This document shows positions 1 to 10,600 of a stretch of DNA of 64,000 bases, piece after piece. The notes beneath the pieces are model-generated. The model was not told the origin of the DNA, searched no databases, and saw only the letters and a list, made by a program, of their open reading frames with translations. The translations under genes were made by a program, and so were the position numbers. How positions within the stretch are numbered: position 1 is the first letter of the stretch; each line of letters opens with the position of its first letter. The stretch is from Chitinophaga chungangae (GTDB lineage: Bacteria; Bacteroidota; Bacteroidia; Chitinophagales; Chitinophagaceae), in the NCBI RefSeq assembly GCF_017742215.1, contig NZ_JAGHKP010000003.1, positions 62,001 through 126,000 of the forward strand. The letters run 5' to 3'.

Positions 1-23
1 TTTTTCGGTTTTGATAAAACAGG

Positions 24-3000
24 TCAGAATGAAGCGTTCACACCAAATGTGAAATTGACGGACGGCAGATCGTCTTTATAGGTACTGGAATTGTATTCCG
101 GATCGAAGCTCACGAAGTTGGTGAACACGAATGGGTTCATCACCTGCGCATATACCCTGATATTGCCTATTTTCCAGCGGTCCAGCGCGGTTTTCGGCAC
201 TGCGTACCCAAGGGTGATGTCGGTTACGCGCCAGTAAGACGCATCCTGGTAATAGATCGCCGAACGGTACGGGCCGGGATTGTTGAGCCCGTAATAATCA
301 TTGGTGGGATTTTCCGGCGTCCAATAGTTCAGGTTGAGGGCGTTGTACCGCCCTTTACCGATCTCGCCCATGGTGCCGGACAGCATCGCGTTCCTGAACT
401 GCGCGCCCTGGCGGGTGTAGATCATAAAAGAAAGGTCCCAGTTGCGGTAGCCGAACGAGTTGAGAATGCCCGCCATCCATTTGGGCTGCTCCGAGCCGAG
501 TATCACGCGGTCTTCGTCCGCCGTGATCTTGCCGTCGTTATTCAGGTCTTTCACGCGCACGTTGCCCGCTTTTTGTTTGTACTCCAGCGCATGCGAAGAA
601 TCGGCCAGCTGCCAGATGCCCGCGAACTGGTAGTCGTAATTGGCGCGGAGCGGCTGGCCTACAAAAAGACCGTTGCCCACGTCCGCCGTGGTATTGCCGC
701 CATACAGCTCGAGTATTTTGTTTTTGTTGGTGGAGAAGTTGATGGTGGTCCTCCATTTAAAATCTTCGCTTTGTATGTTCACGGTGTTCAGCGTTACTTC
801 CAGGCCTTTGTTCTGCACCTTGCCGATGTTGGTGATCACGTTGCCGAAGCCGGTGGAAGTGGGCAGCTGCTGCTGCACGATCAGGTCGAGCGTGTTTCTT
901 TTGTACACGTCGATGTCCGCGGAAATTCTTCCGTTGAGAAAACCGATGTTCATCCCCAGGTCCGCTTCACGGCTTTTTTCCCAGCCCAGCTCGCGGTTGG
1001 CGATGGACGCGGGCGCAAAACCAAAGGCCGTGGAACCGCCGAAGTCGTACGCGGTATTTACCAGCGTGGCTTTTGTGCCGTAAGGCGGCACCACGTTATT
1101 GCCCACAATGCCGTAGCTGAAGCGGAGCTTCAGGTCGGTGAACACGCCGAGGTCGCGGATAAACGGTTCGTCTACCAGTCTCCATGCAAAAGCCGCGGAT
1201 GGGAAGAAGCCCCATTTATGCCCTTCTGCGAGCTGCGAAGCGCCATCCCAGCGGCCGGTGAGTGTAAGCAGGTATTTGTCGTTGAAACCGTAGTTGAGCC
1301 TGCCCATGTAGGAGAGGAGCGCCCTTTCTTCCAGGTTGCTTTCAACGCCCACGATGGTGCCCGCGGAGCCGAGGTTATGCCATTTCGATTCGTAAGGCAG
1401 GTCTTTAACCGATATAAAATACCTTTCGTCGGTCCTTTTGTAGGCGCTTTGCAGCACGGTAAGATTGAAGTTGTGTTTGTTGGCCAGGCTCAGCTTGTAA
1501 GTGAGCAGGTTGTCCAGCGTATAAGACGTTTGTGAAGATGTTTCGTGAGAGGCGGTCGGTTTGGCGGTGCCGAGATTGGTTTTGGTGAACGTGCCGCGGT
1601 AATCGCCCACGCCGTTGCCGTACACGAAGGTGGACAGGGAAGAACGGATAGACAGGCCTTTCATGGGCGTCAGTTCCACAAAACCTCTCGCGCTGAAGCG
1701 GGACAATTTGGTTTCGAGTATCTGGTTGCCGTCGTACGATTCAATCAGCGGGTTGATCACCTGGTGATCGTTGATGCCCATCCAGAGCGCGTATCCTTTA
1801 AATTCAACGTCGCTGCTCTCGGAAGGGTCCAGCACTTCGTCGTAATAAGCCACGCCGGTGGGGCGCGCGCGGAACGCGGAGCGGATCGTTTCCATGGAGC
1901 CGGTGTTCTGAACGCTGTACGCGTAATTCGTGTTGAACCCTGCTTTCAGCACTTTGTTCAGCTGCGTGGTAATGTTGCCGTTGAGCGTATATCGTTTGTA
2001 ATTGATGCCCTGGGTAAGACCGTCCTGGTTAAGATAACCCGCGGAAAAATAATAGTTGACCTTCTGCGTGCCACCGGATGCCGCCAGCACGTGATTGGTC
2101 TGCATGGCCGCGGAGCGGGTGATCATGTCTATCCAGTCGGTGGATCTGCCCGCTTCCACCATTGCTTTTTCCGTGGCGGTGAAAGTGGCTTTGGGGTTGG
2201 CCGCGGCCCATTGCGCGGCGTTCTGCATGTCCGGGAGATGCGCGGTTTTCCGCATGCCGATGTAAGCGTCGTAAGTGATGCGGACCGTTCCCGTAACGCC
2301 TTGTTTAGTGGTCACGATAATCACGCCGTTGGCGCCGCGCGAGCCGTAAATAGCGGTGGCGGAAGCGTCTTTCAGTACATCGATAGACGCAATGTCGCTC
2401 GGGTTCAGCGTATTCAGATCGCCGCCCATATTACCGTCTATCACCACCAACGGCGCATTGTCGTAGTTGATGGAACCAAGCCCACGGATATCTATCTGGA
2501 AATCCGCGCCGGGCAGGCTGCTCGTTTTGGCGATATTAACGCCCGCCGCCTGGCCCTGCAGCGCCTGCAACGGGCTCACGGGGTTGCCACGCTCGATGGT
2601 TTTGGAGCTGACGGTGCTGATGGAACCGGTGAGGTCTTTCCGTTTTTGCGTACCGTAACCCACTACTACCACATCGTTCAGCGATTGTGAGTTGGGCGTT
2701 ATTTTTACGTCGAGGGTGGTTTTGCCGTTCAGCGGTACTTCCAGGCGGTTGTACCCGATATAGGTGAACACGAGGGTATCGTTGGGGGAAGGCACTTCGA
2801 GGGAATACCGCCCGCTTGCGTCCGTTACGGCGCCGTTCCTGCCGGCTTTTGCCTGTACGGTAACGCCTACCAGCATATTGCCTTCCTGGTCTGCAACCGT
2901 GCCGGTAACAATGTGCCGGGGAGCCACGGAGGGAAGATAGGCCGGCGGTTCGGGCAGCGGTATTTTCAGCGGGCCTTGCAGGTCGTCGTAACTCAGCGCG

Positions 3001-3344
3001 ATGCAGTCGTTCACAACGCGGTACCGGATATTTTTAGGGATCAAAAGCCTGTCGAGCACGGCTTTCAGCATTTCTCCCTGTGCGTTCACCGAAACTTTCT
3101 GGCTGGCGTCGATGATGTCGTTGCTGTAAATAAATTTGACGTCTGCCGATTTTTCCAGTTTTTTCAGGACCTTATCCAGGCTGACGCTGTTGGCGGAGAG
3201 GTCTACCTGGCGGTCAAGGATGGCCTGCCCGTCTGCAGTGCCCGCGTAGGCAATGCTGGTAAAGGTGAACGCTATCAATAGCTGGCTGAAGGTAATTCTC
3301 ATGATTTTGCACCAGTTGACGCGATTTTGTAAATTAAATTTCAT
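24..3344 (-). CDS. SusC/RagA-family TonB-dependent receptor with STN domain (locus A)
   Basis: Outer-membrane active transporter that should pair with a SusD lipoprotein and take up an oligomeric nutrient using TonB energy. The 1106-residue product has a signal peptide (hydrophobic stretch about 15-34), an STN signalling domain (about 47-118), a carboxypeptidase-regulatory-like domain (about 145-216), the classic hinge VVVVGYGTQK (about 225-234), a plug with IDIRGLGS and ATAIYGSRGANGVIIVTT, and a beta-barrel ending in a C-terminal Phe. The STN domain implies signalling to the FecR encoded just upstream. It is complete at both ends. Only 23 bases remain beyond its stop, so the partner SusD must lie outside the window. 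The substrate cannot be read from the sequence. Family call is secure. Confidence 0.95.
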   Translation of the reverse strand: MKFNLQNRVNWCKIMRITFSQLLIAFTFTSIAYAGTADGQAILDRQVDLSANSVSLDKVLKKLEKSADVKFIYSNDIIDASQKVSVNAQGEMLKAVLDRLLIPKNIRYRVVNDCIALSYDDLQGPLKIPLPEPPAYLPSVAPRHIVTGTVADQEGNMLVGVTVQAKAGRNGAVTDASGRYSLEVPSPNDTLVFTYIGYNRLEVPLNGKTTLDVKITPNSQSLNDVVVVGYGTQKRKDLTGSISTVSSKTIERGNPVSPLQALQGQAAGVNIAKTSSLPGADFQIDIRGLGSINYDNAPLVVIDGNMGGDLNTLNPSDIASIDVLKDASATAIYGSRGANGVIIVTTKQGVTGTVRITYDAYIGMRKTAHLPDMQNAAQWAAANPKATFTATEKAMVEAGRSTDWIDMITRSAAMQTNHVLAASGGTQKVNYYFSAGYLNQDGLTQGINYKRYTLNGNITTQLNKVLKAGFNTNYAYSVQNTGSMETIRSAFRARPTGVAYYDEVLDPSESSDVEFKGYALWMGINDHQVINPLIESYDGNQILETKLSRFSARGFVELTPMKGLSIRSSLSTFVYGNGVGDYRGTFTKTNLGTAKPTASHETSSQTSYTLDNLLTYKLSLANKHNFNLTVLQSAYKRTDERYFISVKDLPYESKWHNLGSAGTIVGVESNLEERALLSYMGRLNYGFNDKYLLTLTGRWDGASQLAEGHKWGFFPSAAFAWRLVDEPFIRDLGVFTDLKLRFSYGIVGNNVVPPYGTKATLVNTAYDFGGSTAFGFAPASIANRELGWEKSREADLGMNIGFLNGRISADIDVYKRNTLDLIVQQQLPTSTGFGNVITNIGKVQNKGLEVTLNTVNIQSEDFKWRTTINFSTNKNKILELYGGNTTADVGNGLFVGQPLRANYDYQFAGIWQLADSSHALEYKQKAGNVRVKDLNNDGKITADEDRVILGSEQPKWMAGILNSFGYRNWDLSFMIYTRQGAQFRNAMLSGTMGEIGKGRYNALNLNYWTPENPTNDYYGLNNPGPYRSAIYYQDASYWRVTDITLGYAVPKTALDRWKIGNIRVYAQVMNPFVFTNFVSFDPEYNSSTYKDDLPSVNFTFGVNASF

Positions 3345-3433
3345 AACTTGGAATGTTTCATTTTTGAAAAAAACTGAGACAAAGCAATCCCCTTCACATG
3401 CCTAATGTGTTCATTCAGGGCGGTTGCCTGTAA

Positions 3434-3474
3434 CGGTCTGGAAGTGCTGACCCACTTTCAGACCGCTTTTTTTT
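3434..3474 (+). terminator. Terminator-like hairpin inside the FecR-SusC gap of locus A
   Basis: Arms CGGTCTGGAAGTG (3434-3446) and CACTTTCAGACCG (3453-3465) pair over 13 positions with one G-U type pair and a 6-base loop. A run of eight T (3467-3474) follows on the plus strand. The surrounding genes are on the minus strand, where the same hairpin is preceded by A residues and has no T tract after it. It may stop antisense transcription entering fecR, or act as an intercistronic RNA structure between fecR and susC. Confidence 0.55.
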
Positions 3475-3500
3475 GGTTGTTGGTTATGTTATCACATGCG

Positions 3501-4484
3501 TTATTTTTTGGAAAAGATGATTTGATCGCCTTCTAATTCATAGGTGATATTCAGGGATGTCTGCATCATTTCAAGAATATCGGGAAGATTTTGGTCTGTA
3601 AAGTCCGCATTAAGCGAATAGTTTTCGGTTGACTTGTCTTTCAGGGTTATCTGCACGCCAAACTGCCTGTTCAATTTTTTGATGACCTCGCTGACGGGCG
3701 TGTTGGTGAATGAAAGGCCTGCCTTTTTCCAGATGGCCATCGAGGCCGCAGCCGACGAATCCCTTGCCAGCCGCTGATCTCCCGGCTCATAAGTAACATG
3801 CTGGTCTGGCAACAATATCATTTCCGAGCGTTTGTTGCCTTCGATGGCTACCGATACTTTGCCGGTAGCCACGGCCACTTCGGTAGACGTTTTTTCGAAC
3901 GACCTGATGCGGAAGCTGGTGCCAAGCACTTTTGTAACAATGCCGTTGCTGTATATGATAAACGGGCGCCGCGCATCTTCCCTGACCTGGAAGAACGCTT
4001 CCCCGGTAAGCCTTACCTGTCTTTTGTCTCCGCTGAATTGCTGGGAATATTCCAGCTGGCTGTTCGGGCTCAGCCATACCACGCTGCTGTCCGGCAGTAA
4101 TTGTTTATGCATGCCGGTAGTAGTATTGGAAACGGTGATCTCTCCCCGGATGCCGCTTTCCAGCTTTTCGGGCGTTTTACGCAGCAGGAACTGGAGGCCG
4201 AATACAAGCACCAGCATGGCCGCCGCGCCGGATAACGAATAGGTCAAACGCCTGATGACCGCCCGGCGTTTACCGGAGCGTGTTTCCGCGTCCGCAATGT
4301 TTGCCCCGATCCTGTTTCTCATCCGTTCTTTCAGCGCCTGCTGGCTCGAAGGCGGCATGATCCCGTCCAGCCCTTCGCCGGAGGCGAGGGAATCGTACCA
4401 GTCGTACAGCGCCATTTCTTCTTCAGGTGTACAGGCCTGGCGAAGGTATTTTTCGATAAGCTCGTGCGGTATTTCGCTTTTCAT
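3501..4484 (-). CDS. FecR-family anti-sigma factor (locus A)
   Basis: Inner-membrane anti-sigma factor that should hold the adjacent ECF sigma inactive until the locus A receptor signals. The 327-residue product has a cytoplasmic N-terminal part, one membrane helix (about 80-100, LSGAAAMLVLVFGLQFLL), a periplasmic FecR domain with the usual LPDSSVVWLSPNSQLEYS and VLGTSFRIRSF motifs (about 112-210), and a C-terminal DUF4974 domain (about 255-325) that resembles STN folds. It lies 135 bases downstream of the sigma gene and 156 bases upstream of susC, in the usual order. The start ATG at 4484 gives a normal N-terminus. Family call secure; the signal is unknown. Confidence 0.95.
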   Translation of the reverse strand: MKSEIPHELIEKYLRQACTPEEEMALYDWYDSLASGEGLDGIMPPSSQQALKERMRNRIGANIADAETRSGKRRAVIRRLTYSLSGAAAMLVLVFGLQFLLRKTPEKLESGIRGEITVSNTTTGMHKQLLPDSSVVWLSPNSQLEYSQQFSGDKRQVRLTGEAFFQVREDARRPFIIYSNGIVTKVLGTSFRIRSFEKTSTEVAVATGKVSVAIEGNKRSEMILLPDQHVTYEPGDQRLARDSSAAASMAIWKKAGLSFTNTPVSEVIKKLNRQFGVQITLKDKSTENYSLNADFTDQNLPDILEMMQTSLNITYELEGDQIIFSKK

Positions 4485-4619
4485 TGTCGGGTGATGGATT
4501 TATAGAGTATGTCCGTTGAAACGGCATTACCCCCTAACCGGTTGGTGATTTTTTTCGGTGGAAGAGGATGTTGGAGTGCAAAAAAGCGATAAGATCCAGG
4601 CTGGTAAAGTAGTGTGGCG

Positions 4620-5177
4620 TCAGAAAAGGAACAGGAAAATTTCTTTCAGGCTCAGCCGGAGATGTCTGAGCGCCCTCGTAAGGTGATTTTCCACGGTTTT
4701 TTCGGAAATGCCGAGCTCTTCGGCGATCTCTCGGTTGGTTTTGTGTTGGCGGCGGCTAAGCTCGAAAACGGAACGGCATTTTTCCGGCAGGCGGGCGATA
4801 GCCCCGGAGAGCCTGTTGTTGAGGTCGTTCAGCAGCACCGCTTCTTCCGTGGAATTGGAATGGCTCGCCGGCAGCGACTTGAGGGAATCTTTGTATTTTT
4901 TCCTGGTAACTTCTTTCTGAATATAATGAAACAGGTGATAACGCACCGCCGTAAACGCATATGCTTCAAAAGTGCCGGTTATCTGCAGTTTTTCCCGTTT
5001 AAGCCAGAGGCTGGTGAAAAAATCCTGCACGATGCCCTCCGCCCATTCCGCAGACTTCGTTCTGCTGTAAATGGCGTTGTATAGTTTTTTCCAATAGCGG
5101 TTGTAGAGTTCTTCGAAAGCGTTCTCATGTCCCTGCTGCATCAATACCAGAATCTCTTCATTCGTAAGGTCGTGCAT
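4620..5177 (-). CDS. FecI-type ECF RNA polymerase sigma factor (locus A)
   Basis: Alternative sigma factor expected to direct transcription of locus A. The 185-residue product contains sigma region 2 near residues 17-80 (EELYNRYWKKLYNAIYS and following) and region 4 with the helix-turn-helix REIAEELGISEKTVENHLTRA about 20 residues before the end. The C-terminus is a short hydrophobic tail (IFLFLF). A TAnnTTTG element lies about 25 bases ahead of the ATG, so the gene probably has its own housekeeping promoter. It is divergent from the sigma gene of locus B, across a 351-base gap. Confidence 0.94.
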   Translation of the reverse strand: MHDLTNEEILVLMQQGHENAFEELYNRYWKKLYNAIYSRTKSAEWAEGIVQDFFTSLWLKREKLQITGTFEAYAFTAVRYHLFHYIQKEVTRKKYKDSLKSLPASHSNSTEEAVLLNDLNNRLSGAIARLPEKCRSVFELSRRQHKTNREIAEELGISEKTVENHLTRALRHLRLSLKEIFLFLF

Positions 5178-5202
5178 ACGCGGCAGTGTTTTGGCGACGA
5201 TA

Positions 5203-5210
5203 CAAAAGTA
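5203..5210 (-). promoter_or_regulatory. Bacteroidota-type -7 promoter element (TACTTTTG) for the locus A sigma gene
   Basis: The minus strand reads TACTTTTG here, a full match to the TAnnTTTG -7 consensus known for the primary sigma factor of Bacteroidota. It sits about 25 bases ahead of the ATG at 5177, which would give a short leader. A T-rich stretch about 20 bases further upstream could serve as the -33 element. Assignment is by consensus only. Confidence 0.5.
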
Positions 5211-5528
5211 TTCATTTGCAGATAAAAATTACGAATAATAAGCGTGATAACAAATACTGCCTGCTGTTTTGATCAGCTTTGCAAAAAAGCCTGTATTGGT
5301 GTAATGAAGCGCTGCGGCAGATCGCCGGGCTGACGCTCCGCAGCGTAGACCAGCTTTGCAACGCAGGCCGGTAAACGAAGAAGTGCTGCCGGCATAGCCG
5401 TACCATTGCATATCCCGCGGATTTTAACGAAATTCGTTCCCGGATTTGCATATCCGGCCAACATCTTTTCACCATTCAGTTTTCTCCATTCGGGCGTGCA
5501 ACACATTCATTATTAATATATCGCTTCA
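5211..5528. other. Divergent intergenic region between the sigma genes of loci A and B
   Basis: This gap separates two divergent ECF sigma genes. It holds an 8-base inverted repeat CGCTGCGG/CCGCAGCG (5310-5317 and 5338-5345) with a 20-base loop and two imperfect copies of a CAGCTTTGCAA motif near 5276 and 5351. No TAnnTTTG box was found on the plus strand ahead of the locus B sigma gene, and no open reading frame here looks real. Confidence 0.35.
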
Positions 5529-6128
5529 TTGAACGAAGGCCATTTTATTGATGCTCCTGACCTGTATGAACGGATTGCAGCCGGCGATGAATCTGCGTTC
5601 AGGAGCCTCGTTGAGCTTTACGCACCGCGCCTGCAGGCAATGGCGGCACGTATCACGGGATCGGTGGCGGTGGCGGACGACCTGGTGCAGGATACCTTTC
5701 TTAAAATATGGGTAACCCGCGACCAGCTTGCCGAAGTTACCCAGCCGGCTGCCTGGATCAAAAAGATCTGTTTTTTCCTGGCCGTAAACTACGTTCGCCG
5801 TCAAACTATCCGCGATAAGGTCATGTTTACCGTTGAGCAGGAAAAAGACAGCGCGGGCAACGTTTTACCCGGTACGGAAACGATCGAGTTCCGGCAGCTG
5901 CTCGGCCTGGTCAATAAAGCCGTAGGGCAATTGCCCGAAAAACAACGCCAGGTCTACCGTCTGAGCCGCGAACAGGCGCTCAGCACCGGCGAGATCGCCC
6001 TGCACATGGGGCTGGCGGTGAGCACTGTAAAAAACCTGCTGGTGATGGCGTTGAAAAATATCCGCGCTTCCCTGCAAAAGGCCGGTTACCCGCTGATACT
6101 CGCCATATTAATAGATCTCCTCATCTGA
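5529..6128 (+). CDS. FecI-type ECF sigma factor, TTG start (locus B)
   Basis: Sigma factor expected to activate locus B. The 199-residue product has region 2 (about residues 13-80, including DDLVQDTFLKIW) and region 4 with a helix-turn-helix (GEIALHMGLAVSTVKNLLVM) near residues 153-172. It ends in a hydrophobic tail (YPLILAILIDLLI). No in-frame ATG precedes region 2, and the in-frame stop at 5514 leaves little room, so a TTG start at 5529 is the best choice. FecR follows after 106 bases. A rare start codon may keep the level of this regulator low. Confidence 0.88.
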   Translation: MNEGHFIDAPDLYERIAAGDESAFRSLVELYAPRLQAMAARITGSVAVADDLVQDTFLKIWVTRDQLAEVTQPAAWIKKICFFLAVNYVRRQTIRDKVMFTVEQEKDSAGNVLPGTETIEFRQLLGLVNKAVGQLPEKQRQVYRLSREQALSTGEIALHMGLAVSTVKNLLVMALKNIRASLQKAGYPLILAILIDLLI

Positions 6129-6234
6129 ATTTGTACGGCCCGGAAAAATATTTTCATTTTTTTCGGTACCAATGCCCCGCCCGATTGTCTGGTATAGTAG
6201 GGGGCACAAAAACCTTTGTTTAATTACCGCCTGA

Positions 6235-7434
6235 ATGGAACAAAACGCCCGATTAACATATTTACTGGAACGCCTGGCAACGCATACCGCCACGGAAGAC
6301 GAACTGAACGAACTGACGGCTTTGGTCGGGCAGGACGGGCCCGGCGTTTCCATCGACGAGGTGGAAAGCTGGCTGCAGGAACACGGTGAGCAGCCGCTGC
6401 CGGCCTACAACCCGCAGCATTGGACGCAGCTGGCAGACCAGATACTACAGTCGGATAAACTGACCGAAAACCCAATAAGCCGGCCGGCCCGGAAAGTGCA
6501 TTTCCAGCGCAGATGGGGATGGGCGGCCGCGGCCATCGTGCTGATCGCTGCCGGTACCTGGTACCTTAGCCGTTCGCATCAGCCGCAGCCCGTGCCCATC
6601 GTGGCCGGCAGCACGCCGGTGGACGTGAGCCCCGGGAAAAACGGCGCCATCCTTACATTGGCGGACGGCTCGGAAATGGTGCTGGACAGCGCCGGCAACG
6701 GCGTGATCACCCGTCAGAACGGCACCGCCGTTGTGCTGAAAAATAACGGGCTGCAATACACCGCGGAAGGTCCCGGTACGGGGGAAATGAAATACAATAC
6801 CCTTACTACGCCCAAAGGGCGGCAGTTTGCAGTGGTGCTGCCGGACGGCTCCAAAGTATGGCTCAACGCGGCCAGCTCGCTGCATTTCCCCGTGGCTTTC
6901 AACGGAAAGGAAAGGAGCGTGGAGGTTTCAGGCGAGGCTTATTTCGAAGTGGCGAAAGATGCGGCGAAACCATTCAGGGTAAAGGTTCCCGGGAAAATAT
7001 CGCTGGAAGTGCTGGGGACCGTGTTTAACGTAAATGCTTATACGAACGAAACGAATAGTTATACCACGCTGGTGGAGGGCGCCGTGAGAATATCGCCCGA
7101 CGGCAAAAACGGCGGCGCGGTGGTGCTGAAGCCGGGCGATCAGCTACAGGCGGGTGGCGCGGGCATGGACGTAACGCGCAACGCGAATGTGGACAAAGCC
7201 GTTGCCTGGAAAAACGGCCTCTTTAATTTCGAAGGGGTGGGCCTCCGGGAAATGATGCGCCAGCTCGAACGCTGGTACGACCTGGAGGTAGTGTATGAAG
7301 GAAATGTGCCGGACGTGCGGTTTTTCGGGGAAATGAGCAGGAAACTGAAACTCTCCGACGTATTGACCGGCCTGGAAAGGTCTGACGTGCATTTTCGCCT
7401 GGAAGAAGGGCGCAGACTGATCGTAATGCCTTAA
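6235..7434 (+). CDS. FecR-family anti-sigma factor (locus B)
   Basis: Membrane anti-sigma factor of locus B. The 399 residues comprise a cytoplasmic N-terminal segment, one membrane helix (about 95-112, WGWAAAAIVLIAAGTWYL), a periplasmic FecR domain and a C-terminal DUF4974 domain (about 325-396). Like the FecRs of loci C and E, and unlike A and D, it carries an additional segment before the FecR core with ILTLADGSEMVLDSAGNG, followed by LPDGSKVWLNAASSLHFP. This longer type goes with the divergent SusC class encoded next. A 10-base palindrome CGGTATACCG lies 15 bases past the stop. Confidence 0.94.
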   Translation: MEQNARLTYLLERLATHTATEDELNELTALVGQDGPGVSIDEVESWLQEHGEQPLPAYNPQHWTQLADQILQSDKLTENPISRPARKVHFQRRWGWAAAAIVLIAAGTWYLSRSHQPQPVPIVAGSTPVDVSPGKNGAILTLADGSEMVLDSAGNGVITRQNGTAVVLKNNGLQYTAEGPGTGEMKYNTLTTPKGRQFAVVLPDGSKVWLNAASSLHFPVAFNGKERSVEVSGEAYFEVAKDAAKPFRVKVPGKISLEVLGTVFNVNAYTNETNSYTTLVEGAVRISPDGKNGGAVVLKPGDQLQAGGAGMDVTRNANVDKAVAWKNGLFNFEGVGLREMMRQLERWYDLEVVYEGNVPDVRFFGEMSRKLKLSDVLTGLERSDVHFRLEEGRRLIVMP

Positions 7435-7617
7435 TTAATAATTTATCCCGGTATACCGTAAACTGAAACATTACACATGAGATAAAATACATTCAGCTAA
7501 AACAAACAATCGACCGCACAAAAAAACCGGAAGCGCGCTAACACTCCCGGGTAAGATTGCAGGTTGATCAAAACGGGTTTCGAGACCTCCTTTTTAACAA
7601 CCAAACGTTGCAAATCT

Positions 7618-10600
7618 ATGCAAAAAACTGCTTATTGGAGCCGTTGGGACATGCCATGCCGGCTCCCAACCAAAATGCTCCGGATTATGAAGTTTACCAG
7701 CTTTCTCCTTCTCGCCATTTGTTTACATGTATCTGCCAGCACTTTTTCACAGTCCATCACCTTTTCCGGAAGGGATGTGCCGATGAAAAAACTTTTTGCC
7801 ACCATTAAAAAACAGACCGGTTTTGTGGTATGGGGCAAATCGGAGCTCCTGCAAAAAGCAGGCACGGTATCGGTATCCGTGCAAAATATGCCGCTCACCA
7901 ACTTCCTCGACCTGGTCATGAAAGACCAGCCGTTCAATTATAAGATCGCGGACAACACTATCATGTTGTACAGCAAGCCCATGCGTACCGCGGGAAACGA
8001 AACGCCGGAAGATAAAGGCTCGCCGGTGACCGGGCGGGTAACCGACAGCACGGGCGTTCCGCTCATCGGCGCTACGGTGCTGGTGATGGGCACCCGCCAA
8101 TCCGCCGCCACCAACGAAGAAGGTAATTTTACCCTGCCTGTTTCGGCGGGCAATATCCTCCGCATCAGTTTCATCGGTTATAAAACAAGGGAGATCGCCA
8201 TTACGCGCGCCATGCTGCAATCCGGCAATGCGGGCATTATTACGCTGTCTGTTCTTTCTTCCACTTTAACCGAACTGAACATTACCGCCAATACGGGTTA
8301 CCAGTCTATTCCCAAAGAGCGCGCCACCGGTTCTTTCAGAGTGATCACCGAAGAAACGCTGGGCGCCAGGATGGAAACCGGGCTTATGGACAGGCTGGAA
8401 GGCACGGTGCCGGGCCTTTTTATGCAGAACGGCACTCCCACCATCCGCGGTCTTTCCACGCTTTACGGCAACCAGGCCCCGCTGTACGTGGTGGATGGAT
8501 TTCCGTATGAAGGGGATCTGAATTACATCAACCCGGCAGACGTGGTGAACGTAACCGTGATGAAAGATGCGGCCGCAGCCTCCATTTACGGTACCAGGGC
8601 GGCTAACGGTGTGATCTCCATCACCACCCGCCGGGGAAACAGCGGAAAACTGACCGTGAACTTCAGCAGCACGGCATTTGTCACCGGCAAACCCGACGCC
8701 GGTTATCTCAACCTGCTTAATTCAAAGCAGATGGTGGATATGCAGGAGGAACTTTTTAATAAATGGCATCCTTCCTACAACGACGCTATCCGCCGCGGTG
8801 GCTCGAGCAAAGCGCTGGAAGCGCTGTACGACCGCGAGCAGGGCCTGATCAGCCAGGCGGAACTGGACGAAACCCTCGACCGTTTACGCGGCTACGACGG
8901 GCAAAGCCAGCTGGAAGACCTCTACATGCGCAACCGCATCAAACACCGCCAGAGCTTTTCCGCTACCGGCGGCAACGACGTTCACCGGTATAACATCTTC
9001 ATGAACTATACCGGCAACAGCGGCTATGGATTGCAAACCCGGAACCAGGATGTGAACATCGGACTGAGAGACAATGTAAAAGTGTTCAAATGGCTGGATG
9101 CCGAAATAGGCGCCACCACCAACATCCGCAACGGAAAATATATCCGCGAAAGCCCGGAAAGTTTTTACCGGAACATGCCGTACGAGATCCTCAGGAACCC
9201 GGATGGCAGCTCCGCGCCGTTCACCACACTGAAATCCCGCTATGAGATCGAAAGATTAAAAGCCCTGGGACTGCACGACGAAACCTTTAACCCGCTGGAC
9301 GAAATGGACAAGGCCGACCTGTCGTACTGGTCCAATTACTTCAGGCTCCAGGGAGGTTTCACCATTAAGATCATCCCCGGGCTTACGCTCGATCTCAAAT
9401 ACCAGACGGAACGCGGCACCAGCTACGATAAACAATATTACACTTCCGGTTCCTACTACGCCAAAAACCTGATCAACGACGCGGCGCAGATCGACGCAAA
9501 CGGTGAAATTATATATAATGTCCCCAATGGCGGACAGGTTTATGAAACGCGTGGGAATTCCAAATCCTATACAGCCCGGGCGCAGCTCAACTTCGACCGG
9601 GAAATAGCGCCCAGGCATCGCCTGACGGCCCTTGCCGGCGTAGAGCGGCGCGCCATCTCCAACGCCACCACTTCGCTGTTCAAAATGGGTTACAACGATA
9701 ACAATCTCCAGTTCCAACCCGTGGACGAACCTGCGCTGGGCAGCCTCAAAGGAACGCAGTCGCTGAACGGTCTTTTCTTCTGGAACTTCAACGGCAATAC
9801 CAATTTCACGTATGTTGAAGAGCGGTACATTTCAACTTATGCCAACGCCGGGTATACCTTCAACGGAAAATATAACCTTACCGGCAGCGCGCGGATCGAT
9901 AATTCCAACCTCTTCGGCACAGACCCCCGCTACCGCTACCTGCCGCTCTGGTCGGTGGGCGCAAGCTGGAGACTGACGGAGGAAGACTTTATGAAAGACA
10001 TCCGCTGGCTGAACAGCCTGAGCGTACGCTCCACCTACGGGCTCGGCGGCAACGTGGCCCGGAACGTAGGCCCCTTTCTGCAGGCGCGCTCCACTTTCAT
10101 GAACGAAGCGAATGCCACCGCCACAGATATCCTTTTCCCGCCCAACAAATCCCTGCGATGGGAGAAAACCGCCACCACCAATATCGGGATCGATTTTGCC
10201 GTGCTGAATAACCGTATCTCCGGATCGATGGATTATTACATCCGCAATTCCACCGATCTGCTGGGTGAGAAGCTGACCGACCCTACCAATGCTTTTCCTT
10301 ACGCCCTGATCAATTACGGCAGCATGAAAAACAAAGGTTTCGAAATGGCGCTCAATACGCAGAACATCAATGCGAAACATTTCTCCTGGAACAGCACGCT
10401 GGCGTTGAGCTTTAACAAAAACCGGATGACGGACATCAATCTCCGCAATATGAGATACGACCTGCTCACGGCGGGTTACGGCGTGAACCGCATCGGTTAC
10501 CCGATGGATGCGTTGTTCAGCTTCAAATACGCCGGGCTCGACCCCACCAACGGCACCGTGATGTTGTACGATGCGGAAGGTAAAGTGGTGACAAACTACG

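Noticed and set aside
5211..5506. Overlapping minus-strand ORFs of 60-87 codons in the sigma A/B gap.
   Set aside because: Three frames are open over the same short stretch with no family resemblance, typical of non-coding DNA at this GC content.
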